The translations under genes and the position numbers were made by a program. This document shows, piece after piece, positions 1 to 6,592 of a DNA stretch of 18,514 nt. Each line of letters opens with the position of its first letter. The first letter of the stretch is position 1. The stretch is from NCBI GenBank assembly GCA_949127705.1, contig CASBQJ010000506.1, forward strand, positions 1-18,514. Reading direction: 5' to 3'. This DNA comes from Synechococcales cyanobacterium PMM_0085. GTDB lineage: Bacteria > Cyanobacteriota > Cyanobacteriia > Elainellales > Elainellaceae. The notes below the pieces were generated by a model, which was given only the letters and a program-made list of their open reading frames with translations, had not been told where the DNA came from and did no database searches.

Positions 1-380
1 GAATGGCACTCCATTTCACAATGCTTCAGCATTGAAATCAGGTGGCGATCATGATTGCCCACAATCAGCTGAATGTGACTAGACGTCTCCTGACAAAATT
101 TAGACCAACCTTCAAGCACCTCATCGACTAACCCCAGTCGAGAGTGAAATAAATCACCCAAGATAATTAGCGTTTTAGGATTAAATTTTACGCAGAGCGA
201 TCGCAGCCGCTCTAACGTTTGCTGGTTTACCTGATTTGGAATCGGGACTCCCAGCGCCTGGAATGTTTCAGACTTACCCAAATGAACATCCGCGATCAAT
301 AAACTTTGCAAGCTTTCAATATAGATTGCTTTTTCCGGCAACAGCTGGAACACATGGCCTAGATGGCTGACCTCATACAT
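1..380 (-). CDS. pdeM: PdeM-like metallophosphoesterase, C-terminus cut by window edge
   Basis: Calcineurin-like metallophosphoesterase resembling the DNA-ligase-associated phosphoesterase PdeM. I translated it from the minus strand. The metal-binding motifs appear in family order: DVHLGK (Asp31, His33), GDLFHSR (Gly75, Asp76) and GNHDR (Asn109, His110, Asp111). The stretch TFQALGVPIP after the first motif is typical of PdeM. The family uses a two-metal site to cleave phosphodiesters and is often found with an ATP-dependent ligase and helicase in DNA repair; no such neighbour is visible here. About 126 codons are present and the C-terminal part lies outside the window. The start at 380 is preferred because GAGGAAG lies 8 nt upstream. 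An in-frame ATG at 440 would add 20 residues but has no clear ribosome binding site. Family assignment is fairly secure; the exact biological role is inference. Confidence 0.8.
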   Translation of the reverse strand, partial: MYEVSHLGHVFQLLPEKAIYIESLQSLLIADVHLGKSETFQALGVPIPNQVNQQTLERLRSLCVKFNPKTLIILGDLFHSRLGLVDEVLEGWSKFCQETSSHIQLIVGNHDRHLISMLKHCEMECH

Positions 381-567
381 CTCGGAGACTTCCTCAAAAC
401 TGACGCCTACCCGACTACAAACACGGGGATGAAGCCCCATTGAACAGTTCCGTTGTTCTCGTCAATCCTGGTAAGCTTTATACCAGTTTTAGCGTTTTAC
501 TCACCCCTCCCGCTTCAGAGCTAGAGCGAGCGCAACCGAGACGTCTTAATTTATAACCTGAGAACCC

Positions 568-981
568 ATGATCAAAGAGTGGATGTGGCCGACATTTGGT
601 GCCTTTTTAGTGTGGGGTCTTTGGGGCTTTTTGCCAAAGCTCACAACCCGCTACCTCGACGCCAAAAGCGCAATCGTCTATGAGGTGTTTGGAGCCATGT
701 TGCTGGGGGCGATCGCCCTATTTCAACTTAACTTTCAGCTCGACGTCAACCCTAGAGGCATTGCCTTAGCGCTGACCACAGGAATGTTGGGATTCATGGG
801 CGCTTTTTTCTTTCTCACCGCCGTGTCCAAAGGCTCTGTAACGTTTGTAGTAACACTCTCCGCCCTCTATCCTATTGTGAGTATTTTTTTGGCAACCGTC
901 TTTCTACATGAAACGGTCACGCTGAAACAAGCCGCAGGAATTTTGCTTGCCCTACTATCAGTTGTGCTGATTGCAGCTTAA
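568..981 (+). CDS. Single-domain EamA (DMT superfamily) transporter
   Basis: Small integral membrane protein of 137 residues with one EamA domain, half the size of the usual ten-helix drug/metabolite transporters. Five hydrophobic segments are visible at about residues 7-24, 33-52, 64-84, 90-112 and 118-136. The ending LSALYPIVSIFLATVFLHE followed by KQAAGILLALLSVVLI is a classic EamA signature. Half-size members are expected to work as dimers, like small multidrug resistance proteins. The substrate cannot be deduced. The ATG at 568 has only a weak purine stretch (GAGAA) upstream. It is divergent from the phosphoesterase and converges on the gene at 1101-1850, so it is probably monocistronic. 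Family is confident; function is not. Confidence 0.85.
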   Translation: MIKEWMWPTFGAFLVWGLWGFLPKLTTRYLDAKSAIVYEVFGAMLLGAIALFQLNFQLDVNPRGIALALTTGMLGFMGAFFFLTAVSKGSVTFVVTLSALYPIVSIFLATVFLHETVTLKQAAGILLALLSVVLIAA

Positions 982-1003
982 TCACTCGTTCAGCGCTGGC
1001 TAT

Positions 1004-1036
1004 AAAAAACCGCCATACCCCTTTGGGGTATGGCGG
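1004..1036 (-). terminator. Rho-independent terminator for the 1101-1850 gene
   Basis: A perfect 12-bp GC-rich stem (1010-1021 pairs with 1025-1036) with a 3-nt loop. On the minus strand it is followed by six T residues (AAAAAA at 1004-1009 on plus). It lies about 65 nt past the stop codon of the minus-strand gene. The plus side lacks a T run, so any effect on the EamA transcript would be weaker. Confidence 0.88.
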
Positions 1037-1100
1037 CTACTATGTCGGGATCTCTAACCTCTACACATCTTGATGGTGGAAAGACTGAACAGGAGTGAGC

Positions 1101-1850
1101 TTAGGACGCTAAGCGCTGCTGTTGCCACACCGTGCTAGGAACTTTGGCGATGCAGTTTTGAGCATCAGCGTCACCGTTGAGTTTCTCAATTTGCGACATT
1201 ACTTGCTTCAGATGACTCAGAAGCTCATCAATCTGTTTGGGAGTTTCGACTTTGTGGTCGGTGCTGGACGCGATCGCAGTTTGGGTCGATTGAGATAGAC
1301 CCATACGAGCCTGAGCCTGAGCCATAGCCATTTCAGCCTGGGCTTCAGCTTGATGGGTCAAGGTCACTTCAGATGCTTTAGCAATCTCTACGCGAGGCTC
1401 AGGAGTACTCAGAATTGCAACAGGAGGCTCAGCTACAGCTTCAGACGTTGACAGGGTGGCCGTCATAGCCACTTCTTTAGGCTCTAAGAAGGATTCTAAT
1501 CCGGCAGCCGCTAGCTTAGAGTCAGAAAATCTTAAGCGCTCGATTTGATTTTCCTTATTTTGCAGCTCTTGGCGCAGAACTGACATTTCATCTTCAGCGT
1601 GACCTAGCTTACGAGACGATTTACTCCAGCTCATCATTGCCATACTGGCTACACCCGCACCCAAGCTGATGACAGTTGCCAACCCTACGTATGGTCCTGC
1701 CAGTTCCTTAATTTGCCCAGCAAACATGGGTTGCTCGTCTAATTGAATGGTCAGAGGCTGAGAACCCATTGCAGCTAGAGGAAACGTGGCAGCAGAGAAA
1801 ACAGTGGCTGCGAACAAAGAAGAGGCGAGGAGGTGACGAGGAAAGCTCAT
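1101..1850 (-). CDS. Unrecognised membrane-anchored protein with coiled coil
   Basis: 249-residue protein that I do not recognise as a named family. Visible features are an N-terminal hydrophobic segment (about residues 8-29, signal peptide or anchor), a second glycine/alanine-rich hydrophobic segment (about 53-73), then a charged heptad-like stretch (about 84-108) likely to form a short coiled coil. The remainder is low complexity, rich in Ala, Glu, Thr and Ser, including an AEAQAEMAMAQAQARMG segment, and ends with a second possible helix (KQIDELLSHLKQVMSQIEKL). This points to an envelope-tethered protein with an extended tail, but no enzymatic motif is present. The ATG at 1850 lacks a strong Shine-Dalgarno sequence. 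A strong terminator follows the stop. It is isolated on its strand, so context gives no function. Confidence 0.7.
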   Translation of the reverse strand: MSFPRHLLASSLFAATVFSAATFPLAAMGSQPLTIQLDEQPMFAGQIKELAGPYVGLATVISLGAGVASMAMMSWSKSSRKLGHAEDEMSVLRQELQNKENQIERLRFSDSKLAAAGLESFLEPKEVAMTATLSTSEAVAEPPVAILSTPEPRVEIAKASEVTLTHQAEAQAEMAMAQAQARMGLSQSTQTAIASSTDHKVETPKQIDELLSHLKQVMSQIEKLNGDADAQNCIAKVPSTVWQQQRLAS

Positions 1851-2562
1851 AGTTCAGAAACCCAACAACAACATTAAATCACTGACCGAGGGAGGTACAG
1901 GCAGGACGCGGTGTGATTTTTCTAACTAGTCAAGCGTCTTGTTTAAGTAAGCTCTTGGTAGTTAGGTTCACTCATTTGTCTGCTGTGAATACAAGTTAAC
2001 CTGCCTTAATGGAGCATGTGGTGTCGGTTCTGTAAAGACCAACAGTCTGTGCTTAAAGCTCAAGTGAACTTTGCAATTACCAACTCAGAACATGCCTTTT
2101 AATACCTAGAGGTCAGCATTTTTCTGTGCGCGCACTATTTTATAAATATAGGCTGTGAAACAATACCCTATTTTCAAAAAGTTACTGAATAGCCCAGCTG
2201 GCCTAGCTTTTCCAACCGTAGATATACTGAGAATAGAGATAATTTGTCATTCAAATTCCAAAATTCGACTGAAATTATGCGCCAAACCGATTTAAATTGA
2301 TTTGCCATAAAGTAAGGAAATAAAAGTAGTGCCGAGACTAAATAAACAATGAAAAATATTTTGTTCTTAAATAGGTCTTTAGAAGAATCCGGATCATTTT
2401 TTTACTTTATGCCAACTTCAAATGAGCTTTAAAGCAGCTTTAATAATCCGGGATATGGTTGGAACTGTATGTATAAGAAAGCGGTCAAACAGAATCAGGT
2501 AAATGAATTTGGATTCATCGGCCTGCATTCTTCATGATGTATTTATGTCGAGGGGATCTAAA
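1851..2562. other. Long AT-rich intergenic region upstream of the GH5 gene
   Basis: About 700 bp between divergent genes with no convincing coding sequence. An open stretch from ATG 2349 encodes only 27 residues, has no ribosome binding site and resembles no known protein. The region is AT-rich (for example 2140-2180 and 2330-2420) and should hold the promoters of both flanking genes, but I could not assign -35/-10 pairs with confidence. No riboswitch-like fold or repeat was recognised. Confidence 0.5.
2550..2556 (+). promoter_or_regulatory. Ribosome binding site deciding the GH5 start
   Basis: GAGGGGA lies 6-7 nt before the ATG at 2563. Two earlier in-frame ATGs exist at 2503 and 2545. The first has only a short AGG about 6 nt upstream and the second has nothing. 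This is why 2563 is chosen as the start; the 20 extra residues in the longer reading look unlike a coding N-terminus. Confidence 0.7.
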
Positions 2563-4332
2563 ATGAACGTCAAATTATTTACAACGCTGCGAAGTCGGCT
2601 TGGAAGGCAGCCAAGCCTTACAGCATCCGAGCGTTGGGGGTTCTGGTCTTTCTGGCAAGGGCAACTGGGTCTAGGAAGACGGCAGAGACGAGTAATAGCC
2701 TACTTTTTGGCAGCGCTTATCTCTGTAACATTCGTATTTCGGATCTTGCCGCCAATGGTGAGTGTAGCAAATGCAGCAACCGTTATCCAACCGCCCTTGT
2801 CTACCCGAGGTGCGGAAATTATTGACAGTCAGGGACAAACGGTATTGCTCAGAGGAGCTAATTGGTTCGGCATAGAAACAGATCTGCATGTGCCCCATGG
2901 GTTGTGGGAGCGCGACTACAAACAGATGCTGTCTCAAATTAAAGGTTTGGGATATAACGTAATTCGCTTACCCTACTCAGTACAGTCATTACGCTCCACC
3001 AACATTAGTGGAGTGAACTTTTCTCTGGGCGGGAATGCAGAGTTTCAGGGTAAAACGCCTCTAGAAATCATGGATCTAGTGATTAAAGAGGCCGAACGTC
3101 AGGGGTTAATGATTCTGCTCGATAGCCACCGCTTAAACGATCAACGTATCCCAGAGCTGTGGTACGGCGATGGCTTTACCGAAGCAGACTGGATTCAAAC
3201 CTGGACAATGTTGGCCAATCGCTACAAAACCCAAAGGAATGTGATCGGGGCTGACTTGAAAAATGAACCCCATGGTCAAGCCAGCTGGGGAACGGGCAAT
3301 AATGCCACAGACTGGCGATTAGCGGCTGAGCGTGCCGGTAACGCTGTTCTAGCCGCTAATCCAAACTGGCTGATTGTGGTAGAAGGGGTTGAGCGCAATG
3401 TCCCTGGGCAACGCCTCCCGACCCACTGGTGGGGTGGCAATTTAGAAGGGGTACGAAACTATCCAGTTCGGATTTCTAATTCGAGAAAGCTAGTGTATTC
3501 TCCCCATGAATATGGAGCAGGTGTTTTTGACCAATCTTGGTTCTCGGAACCCACGTTCCCGCAGAACTTAGACGCTCGTTGGGAAACAGGGTTCAACTAT
3601 ATTGCAACACAGGGAATTGCGCCAATCTTTATTGGAGAGTTTGGCGGGCGGTTAGTAGACGATCGCTCTAAAGAGGGGATCTGGCAGCGCCGCTTTGTGA
3701 GCTTTATCAATCAGAAAAAGCTGAGTTTTTCTTACTGGAGCTGGAACCCAAACAGTGGAGACACCGGTGGTATTCTAAGCGACGACTGGCGAACCATTCA
3801 GACCGCTAAGCAACAGTTGTTAAACCAGCTGTTACCCGTGCCGGGGATTGGTTCATCGTCTAGTCCCAGCCCGTCGCCCAGCCCATCGCCCAGTCCATCG
3901 CCCAGTCCATCGCCCAGCCCATCGCCCAGTCCGTCGCCTAGTCCATCGCCCAGCCCATCACCTAGTCCGTCACCTAGTCCGTCGCCCAGCCCGTCGCCTA
4001 GTCCTATTCCACCTCCGCCCCCTGCTGCTGCTGGGCTAAGAGCAGTTCTGTCAATGCAGTCTGACTGGCAGGCAGGATTTTGCGCGGGAATTCGGGTTAC
4101 AAACGCAGGCGCAACAGCTGTCCGCAATTGGCGTGTACTGTTTGATATGAATCAAGCGGTGGTGAATCAAAGCTGGAACGGTACGTTTACTCGCCAGGGT
4201 TTGCGACATACAGCCATGCCACCCAGCTGGTCACAGACCCTACAACCGAATCAGTCTGTTGATATGGGATTCTGTGCTACGAAGCAAGGTGCTGATTATC
4301 TGCCTCGAAATGTAATTACCGCCGCTTCCTAA
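2563..4332 (+). CDS. Secreted GH5 family glycosidase (cellulase-like) with CBM2-like domain
   Basis: Multi-domain protein of 589 residues from the chosen start. A basic N-terminus leads to a hydrophobic segment (about 44-67) and an ANA-A cleavage-like site near residue 71, so it is probably exported. A GH5 (clan A) catalytic domain follows, about 80-425. The acid/base Glu235 sits in DLKNEPHG and the nucleophile Glu359 in IGEFGG; RGANWFG and YWSWNPNSGDTGG are also typical of GH5 endoglucanases. Residues 434-481 form a Ser-Pro linker. The C-terminal domain (about 491-589, WQAGFCAGIRVTN to GFC) matches carbohydrate-binding module family 2, which binds cellulose or chitin. The likely reaction is hydrolysis of beta-1,4-glucan, but GH5 also includes mannanases, so the substrate is inferred. 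In a cyanobacterium it may act on its own extracellular glucan or on environmental polysaccharide. It is flanked by its own terminator and is probably monocistronic. An alternative start is at 2503. Confidence 0.9.
   Translation: MNVKLFTTLRSRLGRQPSLTASERWGFWSFWQGQLGLGRRQRRVIAYFLAALISVTFVFRILPPMVSVANAATVIQPPLSTRGAEIIDSQGQTVLLRGANWFGIETDLHVPHGLWERDYKQMLSQIKGLGYNVIRLPYSVQSLRSTNISGVNFSLGGNAEFQGKTPLEIMDLVIKEAERQGLMILLDSHRLNDQRIPELWYGDGFTEADWIQTWTMLANRYKTQRNVIGADLKNEPHGQASWGTGNNATDWRLAAERAGNAVLAANPNWLIVVEGVERNVPGQRLPTHWWGGNLEGVRNYPVRISNSRKLVYSPHEYGAGVFDQSWFSEPTFPQNLDARWETGFNYIATQGIAPIFIGEFGGRLVDDRSKEGIWQRRFVSFINQKKLSFSYWSWNPNSGDTGGILSDDWRTIQTAKQQLLNQLLPVPGIGSSSSPSPSPSPSPSPSPSPSPSPSPSPSPSPSPSPSPSPSPSPSPSPSPSPIPPPPPAAAGLRAVLSMQSDWQAGFCAGIRVTNAGATAVRNWRVLFDMNQAVVNQSWNGTFTRQGLRHTAMPPSWSQTLQPNQSVDMGFCATKQGADYLPRNVITAAS
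3862..4005 (+). repeat. Coding tandem repeat for a (Ser-Pro)24 linker
   Basis: Twenty-four consecutive Ser-Pro dipeptides encoded by 144 bp. From the second dipeptide on, serine codons alternate strictly between AGT/AGC and TCG/TCA. The true DNA unit is therefore 12 bp, AGYCCRTCRCCY, repeated about twelve times with third-position variation. It joins the GH5 and CBM2-like domains and is likely prone to length change by slippage or recombination. Confidence 0.95.
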
Positions 4333-4408
4333 CGGTCGTAATTTTCGCTGACAGGGAGCCGTTGCTCTCAGTGACGTGAGATCAAAGAATAGTCTAGATT
4401 AATTCCTT

Positions 4409-4447
4409 AAAGCAGGACGTAGGACGTAGTTCCCACGTCCTGTTTTT
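4409..4447 (+). terminator. Terminator after the GH5 gene, duplicated 5' arm
   Basis: CAGGACGT at 4413-4420 pairs with ACGTCCTG at 4435-4442, extended by A/T pairs into the T run at 4443-4447. A second copy of AGGACGT at 4421-4427 can pair with the same 3' arm, giving a shorter loop. It lies about 80 nt after the stop codon and before the methyltransferase gene. Confidence 0.82.
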
Positions 4448-4535
4448 ATCAGCTTTTCAAAAGAATTTTCATTTTTTCCCTCGAAAAAGCTGCTAACGAT
4501 TAGCATGAGTAGAATTAAACGCTGGATATAGATTC

Positions 4536-5498
4536 GTGGAGAAAGCTGCCGCCCCCCAAAATCGGACATTAAAACTCACAGAAGAGGAGCGATCGCATTA
4601 CCTCAGCTATCTACTCAACCTCACAGGGAAGGCTGAACCGGCAGAAATTCTCAATCGCACGATTTGTCAAGACATTTTTGAGGTACTAGATTGGCTACCC
4701 CATGGGTTTGTAGATTTACTATTTGTAGACCCGCCCTACAATCTCAGTAAGCAGTTTAATCAGCAGAGTGTGAAACGGCGATCGCTGCATGAGTATACCG
4801 ACTGGCTCGACAGTTGGCTGTCGCGGCTAGTTCCAGTGTTAAAGCCCACAGCGAGCATTTACCTATGTGGCGATTGGCAGTCATCTCCGGCGCTATATGA
4901 AGTCGCGTCGCGCTATTTCCATGTTCGCAACCGCATTACTTGGGAACGAGAAAAAGGTCGCGGCGCTCAGGCGAATTGGAAAAATTGCTCAGAAGATATC
5001 TGGTTTTGTACCCTGTCGCAGTCTTACTATTTTGATGCCGCTGCTGTGCAGCTCAAGCGCCGAGTTTTGGCACCCTACACTCAAAATGGCGAACCCAAAG
5101 ACTGGAGCCGTAGCGCTGAGGGCAACTTTCGGTTGACGGCACCTTCTAATCTATGGACAGACCTGACCATTCCCTTCTGGTCGATGCCCGAAAATACCGA
5201 TCACCCGACTCAAAAACCAGAAAAGCTTTTAGCTAAAATTATTTTGGCTAGTGCACCTCCCGGGGGAGTCGTGTTAGATCCATTTCTTGGCTCTGGGACA
5301 ACGTCTGTGGTGGCCAAAAAACTGAATCGCCAATTTGTAGGAATTGAGCTAGACACCTACTATGCCTGCTTGGCCGAGAAACGACTAGATTTGGCGACAG
5401 GCGATCGCCAAATCCAAGGCTATTGCGATCGCGTCTTTTGGGAGCGAAATACGTTGCAAAATCAGCGCCGCAAGCAAAATATTTCGCCCAAAAAATAG
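4536..5498 (+). CDS. Orphan site-specific DNA methyltransferase, beta class (N4-C or N6-A)
   Basis: 320-residue S-adenosylmethionine-dependent amino-methyltransferase. The catalytic motif IV DPPYN is at residues 65-69 and precedes the cofactor-binding motif DPFLGSGTT at 248-256; this order defines the beta class. DHPTQKP before the cofactor motif and FVGIELD after it are also typical. The segment between the two motifs should hold target recognition. The start is GTG at 4536, the only in-frame start after a stop at 4506, with a weak ribosome binding site. No restriction endonuclease gene lies next to it, so it is probably an orphan methylase acting in regulation, replication or repair. It may be related to the conserved cyanobacterial GGCC N4-cytosine methylase (Synechocystis sll0729), but I cannot verify this; DPPY is also common in N6-adenine enzymes. 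The gene itself carries four HIP1 octamers. Confidence 0.88.
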   Translation: MEKAAAPQNRTLKLTEEERSHYLSYLLNLTGKAEPAEILNRTICQDIFEVLDWLPHGFVDLLFVDPPYNLSKQFNQQSVKRRSLHEYTDWLDSWLSRLVPVLKPTASIYLCGDWQSSPALYEVASRYFHVRNRITWEREKGRGAQANWKNCSEDIWFCTLSQSYYFDAAAVQLKRRVLAPYTQNGEPKDWSRSAEGNFRLTAPSNLWTDLTIPFWSMPENTDHPTQKPEKLLAKIILASAPPGGVVLDPFLGSGTTSVVAKKLNRQFVGIELDTYYACLAEKRLDLATGDRQIQGYCDRVFWERNTLQNQRRKQNISPKK

Positions 5499-5530
5499 AG
5501 GTGTAGCCAGAAAATCGGCCAGCACCTCTA
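5489..5530 (-). terminator. Terminator downstream of psbM
   Basis: TAGAGGTG at 5496-5503 pairs with CACCTCTA at 5523-5530, with a possible inner GCC/GGC pairing. Read on the minus strand the stem is followed by a run of T (A run at 5489-5495 on plus). It sits about 110 nt past the psbM stop and overlaps the last codons of the convergent methyltransferase gene. Confidence 0.7.
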
Positions 5531-5581
5531 AAAACTAATAAAAGTTTAAATTTCTTTATCAATTTCCGAGCCGAGGCTAAA

Positions 5582-5623
5582 CCACTTAGCTCAAGCCACT
5601 TAGCTCAAGCCACTTAGCTCAAA
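5582..5623. repeat. Three tandem 14-bp repeats in the psbM 3' region
   Basis: The unit CCACTTAGCTCAAG occurs at 5582-5595 and 5596-5609, with a third copy differing only in its last base at 5610-5623. It lies between the psbM stop codon and the putative psbM terminator, so it should be transcribed as 3' untranslated RNA. Confidence 0.95.
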
Positions 5624-5637
5624 CTATTGAAGCGTCC

Positions 5638-5754
5638 TTACTTAGACTTGCCACTTTCACGGCTAGCCGTTTGAATGTAAAGGATTAACAGAAAAACGGT
5701 CGGAACCAGCACAAACAAAAGGCTGGCAACAAACCCAAGATCATTAACTTGCAT
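5638..5754 (-). CDS. psbM: Photosystem II reaction center protein M
   Basis: A 38-residue protein found by translating the minus strand. It starts MQVNDLGFVASLLF, has a single transmembrane helix at about residues 6-28, and ends in YIQTASRESGKSK. This matches PsbM, a low-molecular-mass thylakoid subunit at the photosystem II dimer interface, in length and almost every residue I recall. The ATG at 5754 is preceded by GAGAGG 9 nt upstream. The upstream ferredoxin gene is on the same strand about 244 bp away; that distance suggests a separate promoter. The other photosystem II genes psbB and psbT lie within 3 kb on the opposite strand. Confidence 0.97.
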   Translation of the reverse strand: MQVNDLGFVASLLFVLVPTVFLLILYIQTASRESGKSK

Positions 5755-5998
5755 GAGACTTAGCCTCTCAAATTACATCTAAAAGTTACACCAAGACTGG
5801 CAAACCTCATACTCCAAGAATACCACTAGAGGGAAAACGAACTTTGCGTCTTCAAGATTCGTTTGAGGAAATGATACCCAGTCATCCCTTTAACATAGAG
5901 CTGGCTGGGCACTGCCGTCCTCCTGACGCTCAGAACGCTTGGCGACATCAGGCGATGGTTTAATTAGCGATCGATGGATCTGGGTCGATCCGATCGGC

Positions 5999-6325
5999 CT
6001 ACGGTTCCGTCTTGAGCGTCTCGCCCGGTTTTGGCTTAGTCACCACTGAGACTGAGCCATTTACAATCGTTTGGCACGCAAGGCGGTAAGTGGCAGGCTT
6101 CTTCTTCAGCTTGCGATCTTCAACGTCAGTCCGGGGTGAAAGATTCTCCATCCCCTCTACGATCTCCACCACACAAGTGCCGCATTGACCGTATCCCCCG
6201 CAATTCATCATCTTTCCCTTAAAGGTATACAGGTCGATACCGTTTTCAAGCGCCTTAAATCTTAAATTTCCTCCATCAGCAGCAACAATTTCTCGATTTT
6301 CTTTAACAAACTTAATGTTAGCCAT
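5999..6325 (-). CDS. 2Fe-2S ferredoxin
   Basis: 108-residue ferredoxin with one 2Fe-2S cluster. Cluster ligands are visible as Cys42, Cys48, Cys51 and Cys84, spaced C-x5-C-x2-C-x32-C (NCGGYGQCGTC and ACQT). This differs from the C-x4-C-x2-C of the main photosynthetic ferredoxin PetF, so it is a distinct, specialised type. The C-terminal tail is rich in Lys and Pro. It is a soluble one-electron carrier; the partner cannot be read from sequence. It is divergent from psbB across about 270 bp; from memory a ferredoxin next to psbB is common in cyanobacteria, which hints at co-regulation. The ATG at 6325 has AAGGGA immediately upstream. Confidence 0.92.
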   Translation of the reverse strand: MANIKFVKENREIVAADGGNLRFKALENGIDLYTFKGKMMNCGGYGQCGTCVVEIVEGMENLSPRTDVEDRKLKKKPATYRLACQTIVNGSVSVVTKPKPGETLKTEP

Positions 6326-6592
6326 ATCCCTTGCTATTCCTAAGCTTTAAGCCCCACGCCAATAACCGTGCTTGCGTTCAACCCCAAGCAATGGTTACAT
6401 TTATTTATACACTTTCATTTTTACAACTGTATTGTCAACCTATCTAAAAGAACTCTATTTGAGCCGTCAAATAAAGGTATTTCTAGATAGAGGGGCATCC
6501 CTAGAGAGGCTTGATCTGGTAGTCTTACTAGTATCTAGCAGCTTAATAAAAAGCTCAAGACGGCATTGAAACGTATAGGAGGCGCGTAGTCA
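6326..6592. promoter_or_regulatory. Divergent promoter region for ferredoxin and psbB, with psbB leader
   Basis: AT-rich region between divergent starts, without a convincing gene. A TTGTCA at about 6432 with a TCTATT-like hexamer 16 bp on is a weak psbB promoter candidate, and TATAAAT on the minus strand near 6404-6411 is a -10-like candidate for the ferredoxin. A strong psbB ribosome binding site, TAGGAGG (6576-6582), lies 10 nt before the ATG. The promoter assignments are tentative. Confidence 0.5.

Noticed and set aside
468..490. CTGGTA/TACCAG hairpin followed by TTTT before the EamA gene
   Set aside because: Only 6 bp of AT-containing stem and no upstream plus-strand gene to terminate.
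2349..2432. 27-residue open frame before the GH5 gene
   Set aside because: No ribosome binding site, AT-rich composition and no resemblance to known small proteins.
3798..4127. Minus-strand open frame with Gly-Leu-Gly-Asp repeats and a plus-strand frame with His-Arg-Pro repeats
   Set aside because: Both are shadows of the Ser-Pro codon repeat in the GH5 gene; the 12-bp unit keeps other frames open.
5582..5623. CRISPR-like array
   Set aside because: The 14-bp units are directly adjacent with no spacers, so it is a simple tandem repeat.
5960..5998. Imperfect GATC-rich palindrome after the ferredoxin stop as a terminator
   Set aside because: The stem has a bulge and no T run on the minus strand; overlapping CGATCG words explain the symmetry.
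6372..6569. 65-codon open frame in the psbB leader
   Set aside because: It lies in the divergent promoter region, has low-complexity AT-derived content and no ribosome binding site.
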